21,559 nucleotides of DNA, from the IMG/VR virus record IMGVR_UViG_3300030116_003656, positions 1 to 21,559 of that record, one strand, 5' to 3'. This DNA is from a virus. Both the position numbers and the translations under genes were made by a program. Below the pieces are notes generated by a model. That model was not told where the DNA came from. It saw only the letters and a program-made list of their open reading frames with translations, and ran no database searches. Positions 5,569-10,631 of the stretch are shown one piece after another (the stretch's first letter is position 1; each line of letters opens with the position of its first letter).

Positions 5569-5885
5569 TGTTAAAGCTAGGTGAATTAATTACTCCAGGA
5601 GATGACATGGACGGCGCAACTCTATGTGATTGGTGCAACATGCACTTTAAAGGAGACGGCGAGTTAGAACGTTGTAATGATTGTACAGAAATTACATTTG
5701 CAAGTGAAAAAAAATGCGGATTGTATAACATACATTACACATTTGACGCAGTCGGTATTGAACGTGCAGAATCATTTTTGCTTAAACATGTATTTAAAGT
5801 TAAAAGTGTAGATGAACTTAACCAATACCAAATAGACGTGTTTAGAACTATTGAATTGATGGAAGTATGTGATTGTAATGAGTGA
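5568..5885 (+). CDS. Zinc-ribbon small protein
   Basis: This 105-residue protein contains CDWC (20-23) and CNDC (36-39), spaced by 12 residues, an arrangement typical of compact zinc ribbons. Further cysteines (C50, and CDC near the end) could add a second site. The C-terminal half is helical (VDELNQYQIDVFRTIELME). The start is ATG at 5568 (TAATG), with GAGG at 5557-5560 as ribosome site. Its final codons contain the start of the next gene at 5878 (eight-base overlap). The function is unknown; it belongs to the CxxC cluster. Confidence 0.65.
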   Translation: MLKLGELITPGDDMDGATLCDWCNMHFKGDGELERCNDCTEITFASEKKCGLYNIHYTFDAVGIERAESFLLKHVFKVKSVDELNQYQIDVFRTIELMEVCDCNE

Positions 5886-6096
5886 AATGGCGTATCACTT
5901 TAACGTATTTAGTCATCTCATGTTTGCAATATCAGGTGTATTACTAGGATATTACTTTTGTAATGAATCCTGGAGAAGTAATCGTATGTGGGAGTGGAAG
6001 TCTATTACACAGGAATTAAGATTAAATGAACAAGAAATAGTAAGATTAAAAGATATTAATGATACATTAGTAGAACAGTTGAAGGAGTTAAAATGA
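5878..6096 (+). CDS. Small single-pass membrane protein with coiled coil
   Basis: ATG at 5878 is preferred to an in-frame GTG at 5869 because it gives a shorter, usual overlap. The 72-residue protein has a short N-terminus, a hydrophobic segment of about 16-17 residues (HLMFAISGVLLGYYF, 13-27) and then a charged heptad-rich helix (MWEWKSITQELRLNEQEIVRLKDINDTLVEQLKEL) that should form a coiled coil. The topology resembles inner-membrane spanin subunits (Rz-like) and other phage membrane anchors, but it is in an early operon, no partner lipoprotein is seen, and it lacks a long periplasmic domain. A role at the host membrane is likely; lysis is not supported. Confidence 0.6.
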   Translation: MSEMAYHFNVFSHLMFAISGVLLGYYFCNESWRSNRMWEWKSITQELRLNEQEIVRLKDINDTLVEQLKELK

Positions 6097-6314
6097 TATT
6101 GTTTGAATACAAAGGCGTAAGGATTACAGGACGAAGTCGTGAAGACGAAGTCGGACTGCTGCGTGGTCATTTGAAAAATCAAATAGATCTCCGCATTTAT
6201 AACGAGAGAGCAAAGGAGATATTATTTAGTTATATTCCTGAATCCGATTATGAACTAAACAAATCAATTCATAAAGAATTGGAAGAGATAGAAATAGATT
6301 GGGGGAGAGATTGA
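6093..6314 (+). CDS. Hypothetical small protein, last gene of second operon
   Basis: This encodes 73 residues; ATG at 6093 overlaps the previous stop (ATGA), with AAGGAG at 6081-6086. The N-terminus is beta-like (MILFEYKGVRITGRS); the rest is charged and helical, ending acidic (IEIDWGRD). No cysteine pair and no membrane segment are present. It is followed after about 30 bases by a strong terminator, so it closes the operon. The function is unknown. Confidence 0.6.
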   Translation: MILFEYKGVRITGRSREDEVGLLRGHLKNQIDLRIYNERAKEILFSYIPESDYELNKSIHKELEEIEIDWGRD

Positions 6315-6345
6315 GCAAAACATAAATAACTAAAGTAAAAGTTAG

Positions 6346-6384
6346 AAAGAGCTGCAGCGCCGCCTAGTTGCAGCTTTTTCTTTT
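6346..6384 (+). terminator. Intrinsic terminator of the second operon
   Basis: AAAGAGCTGCAGC at 6346-6358 pairs with GTTGCAGCTTTTT at 6367-6379 (13 pairs including two G-U pairs) around a loop of eight bases, followed by CTTTT. It lies between the end of one operon and the promoter at 6390-6417. Confidence 0.9.
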
Positions 6385-6389
6385 AGTTG

Positions 6390-6417
6390 TTGATTAGTTA
6401 ATCGGTCCAGGTAAAAT
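6390..6417 (+). promoter_or_regulatory. Promoter of the ArdA operon
   Basis: TTGATT at 6390-6395 and TAAAAT at 6412-6417 are separated by 16 bases. The site sits directly after a strong terminator and about 20 bases before the first gene, whose ribosome site AAGGAGG lies at 6426-6432. Confidence 0.55.
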
Positions 6418-6437
6418 GATTATTGAAGGAGGTTGTT

Positions 6438-6623
6438 ATGATATGGGAGTATCCCAAGACATTAGAAAAATCAACTACTAAAGATATACATGTTAGACAA
6501 GTACGTCACAACGGCATACTTATATTGACATGTCAGCACACAGGAAATGAAATGCGTTATATGGGTTATGGAATCCAGGAGGCAAAACGTTTATTTAAGA
6601 ATCATTTGAAGGGAATAGCATGA
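6438..6623 (+). CDS. Hypothetical small protein before ArdA
   Basis: ATG at 6438 follows AAGGAGG at 6426-6432; the in-frame TTG at 6423 would lie before that ribosome site and is rejected. The 61-residue basic product (MIWEYPKTLEKS...) shows two beta strands (HVRQVRHNGILILTCQ, NEMRYMGYG) followed by a helix (IQEAKRLFKNHLKG), a small beta-beta-alpha fold. No family is recognised. It overlaps ArdA by four bases (ATGA at 6620-6623), so the two are translated together and may act together against host defence. Confidence 0.6.
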   Translation: MIWEYPKTLEKSTTKDIHVRQVRHNGILILTCQHTGNEMRYMGYGIQEAKRLFKNHLKGIA

Positions 6624-7219
6624 CACAACAAACAGAGACTGAAAACTTTATAGAAATATGTCCTGGCTGCCTTGCTTGTTATAATCAAGGGCGCCTTACT
6701 TTCTATTGGTTTCAAATAAACAAAGATACAACGCTTAAACAGTTAGAGAGAGCGCTTGACGTGGAAGAGATACACAGAAAAGCAAAGACTCCATTCTTAT
6801 GTGGCGGCGAAGAGGTGAGCATACAAGATAATGACTTTGGCGGCGGTGAGTACATGACCGCAGCAGAATTATACGGCTATGTTCAACTGCTGCAACTGGT
6901 CCCTAATTTTGACTATGTGAGAGCATTCAAAAATATTTATCTTATGCAAGATGAATTTGACCTAAACCAAGAGCCAAGCGACATGTTCAAACAATTTGCT
7001 GATGACGTTCTTGTGTTTGATACTGTTTATCCTTACGACAACGACCTAGACGAATACCTAGACGAATTATTCGGAGAGTTCGTGGGCATAGACCAGAATC
7101 CGCAAGTTCCAGAGATTCTGTATTCTTTTATAGATTGGAGAGCTGCACGTGACTGGCTACTTAATGATTATGAAAAGACAGAAGTTAATAGTAAAATATA
7201 TTTATGGAGGAAAATATGA
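6620..7219 (+). CDS. ardA: ArdA-like antirestriction protein
   Basis: This 199-residue acidic protein matches the ArdA family in order. An N-terminal strand region has CLACYNQGRLTFYWFQ (residues 18-33; ArdA proteins have 'YNxGxLxGxW' here). A middle domain contains GGEEVSIQDNDFGGGEY and AAELYGYVQLLQ. A C-terminal acidic domain, with many Asp and Glu (DNDLDEYLDELFGEF), ends in SFIDWRAARDWLLNDY, corresponding to the family's terminal 'YIDWEAFARDL' element. ArdA dimers mimic bent B-form DNA with surface carboxylates and inhibit type I restriction-modification enzymes. The size is slightly above the usual 165-185 residues. It is the second gene behind its own promoter, which fits the need for expression soon after DNA entry. 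I am fairly confident of the family. Confidence 0.8.
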   Translation: MTQQTETENFIEICPGCLACYNQGRLTFYWFQINKDTTLKQLERALDVEEIHRKAKTPFLCGGEEVSIQDNDFGGGEYMTAAELYGYVQLLQLVPNFDYVRAFKNIYLMQDEFDLNQEPSDMFKQFADDVLVFDTVYPYDNDLDEYLDELFGEFVGIDQNPQVPEILYSFIDWRAARDWLLNDYEKTEVNSKIYLWRKI

Positions 7220-7455
7220 CTTATAAGATAATGAAGAAGGAGGATTTTCTTATGGGAAGAAACGAAGTATATAAGTTATTGCTGAATTTCGCTAAAGGAG
7301 TTAAAGCGGATACAACAATAGCGGAGCAGGTTATGGGAGTAGGCAGAGCTATTAAGATATTAGATACAAATATCCGAGCAGTAGCCAATGCTGAACAAAA
7401 AGCAAAGTATAATAAACTATGTGACAAAATAGAGAAGGAGTACATATGGAGATAG
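7216..7455 (+). CDS. Hypothetical helical protein with two possible starts
   Basis: ATG at 7216 overlaps the ArdA stop (ATGA) and follows GGAGG at 7206-7210, giving 79 residues. A second in-frame ATG at 7252 follows an even stronger AAGGAGG at 7237-7243 and would give 67 residues (MGRNEVYKLLLNFAKG...). Both may be used. The shared part is helical and basic (FAKGVKADTTIAEQVMGVGRAIKILDTNIRAVANAEQKAKYNKL) without cysteine pairs or membrane segments. The function is unknown. It sits between ArdA and a membrane protein and overlaps the latter by 10 bases. Confidence 0.6.
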   Translation: MTYKIMKKEDFLMGRNEVYKLLLNFAKGVKADTTIAEQVMGVGRAIKILDTNIRAVANAEQKAKYNKLCDKIEKEYIWR

Positions 7456-7787
7456 TAATAATATTATCCTTAGTTGCTGCTGCCTGGATTGTTTCAGGAA
7501 TTGCTGCTGATGGATACGCACTGCGCAAACATATCAAAGAATATGGAACGTTTGGAATTGATAACGGTATGGATTTTTTATTGTATAAGCACATAAGAAA
7601 GGTACTAGATTATTGCTACGACACAGAACGAGACCATTACATAGAAAACTATGGAGAAGAATCAAATAATTATTTATGGCTTGATAGTGACTTAGACTTA
7701 CACGTTGAGCAGGAAGACATAAATCATATATTTGTTAGTCTCCATTACTTACATAAGCGATTAGTTCCAGGTGATAGCAATGCCTGA
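7446..7787 (+). CDS. Small protein with N-terminal membrane helix
   Basis: This 113-residue protein starts with ATG at 7446 after AAGGAG at 7435-7440. Residues 3-26 (starting IVIILSLVAAAWIVSGIAA) form one strong hydrophobic helix directly at the N-terminus, either a membrane anchor or an uncleaved signal. There is no clear cleavage site or lipobox. The remaining about 85 residues are acidic and aromatic (DYCYDTERDHYIENYGEE). With few charged residues before the helix the orientation is not obvious. It may modify the host envelope early in infection; no family is recognised. Confidence 0.6.
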   Translation: MEIVIILSLVAAAWIVSGIAADGYALRKHIKEYGTFGIDNGMDFLLYKHIRKVLDYCYDTERDHYIENYGEESNNYLWLDSDLDLHVEQEDINHIFVSLHYLHKRLVPGDSNA

Positions 7788-7995
7788 AATAAAAAAGCCT
7801 GACCTAATCAAAAGCAAAGGGAATTGTATGACCTGCGGAGAATTATTTTTTTATGATGTTCCGCACAACGTTTGGGACATTGAGACACACTGCAGCCAAA
7901 CCTGTTGGGATTATTATTTCTTAGGAGAGAAATCAGTAGGTGGCGTTAGCTACGAAGATGTAGAGCCAGAAATCCTGGAGACTCGCAGCCCTTAG
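7780..7995 (+). CDS. Zinc-finger small protein, last gene before the non-coding region
   Basis: ATG at 7780 (MPEIKKPDL) overlaps the previous stop by eight bases and follows AGGTGA; an in-frame GTG at 7771 is less likely. The 71-residue protein has CMTC (19-22) and HCSQTCWDYYF (41-51), a pattern of treble-clef or FCS-like zinc fingers (CxxC ... CxxxC, the latter starting a helix). It resembles the zinc finger at the N-terminus of the terminase gene downstream (YCSDRC). The C-terminus is acidic. The stop at 7993-7995 is followed by a terminator at 8025. Confidence 0.6.
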   Translation: MPEIKKPDLIKSKGNCMTCGELFFYDVPHNVWDIETHCSQTCWDYYFLGEKSVGGVSYEDVEPEILETRSP

Positions 7996-8024
7996 CGATA
8001 CGTACTAATAACCAGGAGAGAGAG

Positions 8025-8051
8025 TGCGGACTTTGGTCCGCATTTTCTTTT
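8025..8051 (+). terminator. Intrinsic terminator of the ArdA operon
   Basis: TGCGGAC at 8025-8031 and GTCCGCA at 8036-8042 form a 7-bp stem with a 4-base loop (TTTG), followed by TTTTCTTTT (8043-8051). The stem core GCGGAC/GTCCGC is the same as in the terminator at 361-384. Confidence 0.9.
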
Positions 8052-8067
8052 GTATCACGTATAACTC

Positions 8068-8118
8068 TGGAGATCATGATTGCATTCTCCTGGTGATCAT
8101 GTTCATGTGGAGATCATG
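8068..8118 (+). repeat. Three TGGWGATCATG direct repeats
   Basis: TGGAGATCATG occurs at 8068-8078 and 8108-8118, and TGGTGATCATG at 8091-8101. Each copy holds the palindrome TGATCA or its neighbour AGATCA with a GATC core. The starts are 23 and 17 bases apart. The cluster could bind a phage or host protein (iterons or operators). Confidence 0.6.
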
Positions 8119-8166
8119 TTTATGGACCAGTGCCGCCAATTCTTTTAAGCTGCGCCTGGTGTTTTG

Positions 8167-8188
8167 GCTTGCGAACGCATACGCAAGC
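8167..8188. repeat. Perfect 7-bp inverted repeat
   Basis: GCTTGCG at 8167-8173 and CGCAAGC at 8182-8188 flank the 8-base loop AACGCATA. No T run follows, so it is not a terminator on either strand. It may be an RNA hairpin or a protein-binding palindrome. Confidence 0.45.
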
Positions 8189-8245
8189 AGTACAGAACGA
8201 ACCGACTACAAACCGCAGCACCGTGCAGCACAACCCACACACATA

Positions 8246-8274
8246 TTGACACCGCAATGTATAACCCCCATAGT
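8246..8274 (+). promoter_or_regulatory. Promoter candidate towards the late genes
   Basis: A perfect TTGACA at 8246-8251 is followed after 17 bases by CATAGT (8269-8274), which matches four of six -10 positions. Transcription would start near 8281 and run antisense to the tRNA-like RNA and on towards the terminase gene. Confidence 0.35.
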
Positions 8275-8331
8275 TTAATCTGGCGGCGGAGAAAATATAT
8301 ATGAATACGTCAATGTTTACCTGGCAATTTG

Positions 8332-8408
8332 TGGAGGTGGTAGGAATCGAACCTACGTTGGTTAGATGAGTAGTTGGATAAGCATATAACCCTTACCAGA
8401 TCACCCCC
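8332..8408 (-). tRNA. tRNA-like RNA without D stem, alanine identity, tmRNA-like
   Basis: Read on the - strand, the 77-nt element begins GGGGGTG (8408-8402) and ends CACCTCC plus A (8338-8332). The seven acceptor pairs are complete, with G3-U70 as the only wobble and A as discriminator, which are the alanyl-tRNA synthetase identity signals. The T arm is perfect: GTAGG, loop TTCGATT, CCTAC (8356-8340). A normal D arm is missing (only 10 nt, ATCTGGTAAG). Instead of an anticodon arm there is a longer helix, GGTTATATG with CATCTAACC, around a 14-nt loop. This layout is that of the tRNA-like domain of tmRNA, and the 5' end resembles E. coli tmRNA (GGGGCTGATTCTGG). CCA is not encoded. A TATACT box on the same strand (8421-8416) ends eight bases before the 5' end. 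No tag reading frame is present. It could also be a degraded tRNA. Confidence 0.5.
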
Positions 8409-8415
8409 TGTCTAC

Positions 8416-8421
8416 AGTATA
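8416..8421 (-). promoter_or_regulatory. -10 box for the tRNA-like RNA
   Basis: On the - strand TATACT (8421 to 8416) lies seven bases before the first G of the tRNA-like RNA at 8408, the right distance for initiation at or next to the mature 5' end. The -35 region is weak (TTTAGA with a 15-base spacer, or TGTTTA with 17). Confidence 0.4.
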
Positions 8422-8478
8422 CTATATATAGTGTAGTCTAAACATACTATATGTAGTAGCACTACATATTGTACTATA
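8420..8478. repeat. AT-rich palindrome and TACTATA repeat cluster
   Basis: TACTATA occurs three times (8420-8426, 8445-8451, 8472-8478). ACTATATATAGT at 8421-8432 is a 12-base palindrome. A longer hairpin pairs 8445-8457 with 8461-8473 (12 pairs, one T-T mismatch, loop AGC). The cluster lies just upstream of the - strand RNA and would be easily melted; it may be an operator array or part of an origin. Confidence 0.5.
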
Positions 8479-8699
8479 AATGCCGAGTATGAGTAGTGGA
8501 CGGTACGATCCCTGTGTCACTCCCAACCCAAACCAGTTTATTAAGTGTAGTAACAGTAAATGCGCTCTCTCTCTAATAAATAAAATGTGAGGAATGTGGC
8601 TCAACCCACGACTAAGGCGGTCCTGCTATGCCAACCCTGTTAACGGCTCTTGATCTTGTAGTGTTTGTATAGGCAGGAACACCACAATGCTTATCCCAG

Positions 8700-8718
8700 T
8701 ATGCTACACTATAGCATA
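8700..8718. promoter_or_regulatory. Hairpin directly before the terminase start
   Basis: TATGCTA at 8700-8706 and TAGCATA at 8712-8718 form a 7-bp stem with a 5-base loop, ending five bases before the terminase ATG at 8724. Only a weak ribosome site (AGAG) is available there. It may be an operator for late transcription or an RNA structure that limits terminase translation. Confidence 0.4.
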
Positions 8719-8723
8719 GAGAT

Positions 8724-10631
8724 ATGTCAAATAATGAAAAAATCACCATCTGCGTAGCAGACAACTGTTTAGTCCCTTTACCAGAAGGTCGTAAAAAATA
8801 CTGTAGTGATAGATGTTCTAAAAGAACAAGACAACGTGCATGGCGTGCAAGTAAACCAACTAAGAATTACCACGTAGACAAAGCAGTAGATGAGAATGTA
8901 CAGAAGCGTAGAGGAGACTACTACGCCATTATGAAGAAAAAAAATTTTTTTAACGACATTTTAGAAGGTAAGAAAACAAAGAAGGAAGTAGCAAACATAC
9001 TAAGCTGTAGTCCATCTACAGTATCACGTGCAGTAGCAGCATATCTTGAAGATGTAGAAAAAGAAGCAGCATTAGAACGGCGTGGGGATCCCTTCGAGCT
9101 GCAAGCTGACGTAGATTCTTTTGTAGAGTTTCGTGATCAATACTTCTTAACAGAACAAGGTAAAAATTATGAGACACCAGACTTTCAAAAGAAGTGGATT
9201 AGTGCTATCTTAGATAGTATAAAGCACGGTAAAAGACTTATGATCTTGTCACCACCTAGACATGGTAAGACAGATTTGTTAACACACTTTTGCGTATACA
9301 TGATTTGTAAAAATCCAAACATACGTATTATGTGGTGCGGTGGTAACGAAGATATTGCACGTAACTCTGTAGGTGCGGTGCTAGATCACTTGGAGAATAA
9401 TGAAGGACTCATACAAGATTACGGAGATTGGGACGGATTTAGACCTTCTAATAGAGGCGGAAAGAGTTGGTCGTCCAGTCAATTTACTGTTGCAACTCGA
9501 ACAGTCTCTGGTATTAAGTCGCCAACTCTTGTTGCAATTGGAAAAGGAGGTAAGATCCTTTCCAGAGACGCAGACCTTATTATCGCAGACGATATCGAAG
9601 ATCATGGAAGCACTGTGCAACCAAGTGCTAGAGAAAACACCAGGAACTGGTGGACAACAACATTACAGTCACGTAAAGAAGAACACACAGGTATGGTCGT
9701 CATTGGATCAAGACAGCACCCAGACGATCTTTACCATCATCTCTTAGAAAACAAAGCATGGGAAACTATTGTAGACCGTGCGCATGACTTAGAAGTACCA
9801 CTAGAAGATGAAACTATAGACCATACAAAACACATGTTATGGTCAACTAAACGTACACATAAATGGTTAATGGAACAATTAGCAGCAGCAGAAACAACAG
9901 GTGGTAGAAATATATTTGAGATGGTCTATCTAAACAAAGCTATACCAGAAGGTATGGAGTTATTTACAGCAGAGATGATTGATAAGTGTTTAGATAAATC
10001 AAGGAAGCTAGGAGACATACCACCACACACAAGTCTTATTGCAGGACTAGATCCTGCTAGTACAGGATACCAGGCAGCAGTGCTTTGGGCATATAACGTA
10101 AAAACACAACAAGTATGGCTAGTAGATATGAAAAATGATCAAGGCGGTGGTATACAAAAAGCACATAACCTAATGAAAGAATGGTATGACAAGTATTGGC
10201 TAAGTCATTGGATAATAGAAGAAAACGGATTCCAACGTGCTATTGGTCAAGATAGAGATATAAAGTTATGGGCAGCTAATCATGGTGTACGTATAGAAGG
10301 ACACCAGACATACAAAAACAAATGGGATCCTACGTTTGGTGTTACAAGCATGGTAGGCATGTATGAACAAGAAAAGATAAACATACCGTATGCAGACGCT
10401 AAGACACAAAGACTTGTCAATATATTTAGACAACAATTAATTTATTTTTCACAAGCAGGTGCAAGTAATTCACGTAACGTAAAAACTAAAACTGACTTAG
10501 TTATGGCTAGTTGGTTTCCTATGAAACGTATACGTACCAATGTAAAAATGATGTTAGCTGAAGCAGAAAGCGACTATACTCCTTCCTATAGCTATTATAA
10601 GCAAAGCGAATACAACGAGGTTTTTTGGTAA
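8724..10631 (+). CDS. terL: Terminase large subunit with N-terminal zinc finger and HTH extension
   Basis: This 635-residue protein is the packaging motor. The ATPase domain shows Walker A SPPRHGKT (176-183), Walker B LIIADD (285-290) and a coupling motif VVIGSR (325-330). The RNase-H-like nuclease domain shows AGLDPAST (D443), IIEENGFQ (E499/E500) and KTDLVMASW (D591). The first about 130 residues are not part of a normal terminase: a four-cysteine zinc finger (C10, C15, C27, C31; KKYCSDRCSKR) is followed by a basic stretch and a helix-turn-helix (KTKKEVANILSCSPSTVSRAV, about 84-104). This front end may replace a separate small terminase subunit, none of which is seen. It uses ATP to pump DNA into the prohead through the portal and cuts the concatemer. 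The stop shares one base with the portal start (TAATG). Confidence 0.95.
   Translation: MSNNEKITICVADNCLVPLPEGRKKYCSDRCSKRTRQRAWRASKPTKNYHVDKAVDENVQKRRGDYYAIMKKKNFFNDILEGKKTKKEVANILSCSPSTVSRAVAAYLEDVEKEAALERRGDPFELQADVDSFVEFRDQYFLTEQGKNYETPDFQKKWISAILDSIKHGKRLMILSPPRHGKTDLLTHFCVYMICKNPNIRIMWCGGNEDIARNSVGAVLDHLENNEGLIQDYGDWDGFRPSNRGGKSWSSSQFTVATRTVSGIKSPTLVAIGKGGKILSRDADLIIADDIEDHGSTVQPSARENTRNWWTTTLQSRKEEHTGMVVIGSRQHPDDLYHHLLENKAWETIVDRAHDLEVPLEDETIDHTKHMLWSTKRTHKWLMEQLAAAETTGGRNIFEMVYLNKAIPEGMELFTAEMIDKCLDKSRKLGDIPPHTSLIAGLDPASTGYQAAVLWAYNVKTQQVWLVDMKNDQGGGIQKAHNLMKEWYDKYWLSHWIIEENGFQRAIGQDRDIKLWAANHGVRIEGHQTYKNKWDPTFGVTSMVGMYEQEKINIPYADAKTQRLVNIFRQQLIYFSQAGASNSRNVKTKTDLVMASWFPMKRIRTNVKMMLAEAESDYTPSYSYYKQSEYNEVFW

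Larger units (their letters stand above)
8052..8723. other. Non-coding control region before the late operon
   Basis: This is about 670 bases without a convincing protein gene, between the end of the early genes and the terminase gene. It contains three TGGWGATCATG repeats (8068-8118), a hairpin at 8167-8188, a TTGACA promoter candidate (8246-8274), a tRNA-like RNA on the - strand (8332-8408), an AT-rich palindrome/hairpin cluster (8420-8478), a CT tract near 8564-8573 and a hairpin abutting the terminase start (8700-8718). GC content is visibly higher at about 8120-8290 and 8580-8690 than in the genes. Its position before the terminase makes it a candidate for packaging, replication or late-gene control sites. 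Nothing specific is seen in 8480-8690 beyond weak hairpins. Confidence 0.6.

Noticed and set aside
5878-6096. Rz-like spanin
   Set aside because: A membrane helix plus coiled coil is present, but it sits in an early operon, no lysin, holin or partner lipoprotein is near, and the sequence has no family match I can name.
8024-8278. Open frame of 84 codons on the + strand after the early terminator
   Set aside because: It begins inside the terminator stem, uses no ribosome site, covers the direct repeats and a hairpin, and its composition (many Cys, Trp, Phe, His) is unlike the other genes.
8301-8369. ATG with GGAG upstream, 22 codons (MNTSMFTWQFVEVVG...)
   Set aside because: Most of it is the antisense of the tRNA-like T arm and acceptor; frames reading VVGIEPT-type peptides are a known artefact of reversed tRNA genes.
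8332-8408. Complete tmRNA gene, or an integration (attP) core
   Set aside because: A full tmRNA needs an mRNA-like domain with a tag frame between the two acceptor halves, which is absent. An attP core normally carries only the 3' end of a tRNA or tmRNA gene, whereas both acceptor strands are here, and no integrase is in the window.
8422-8604. 60-codon frame on the - strand
   Set aside because: It covers the palindrome cluster, has no ribosome site and an unnatural hydrophobic mix; it is more likely a shadow of non-coding DNA.
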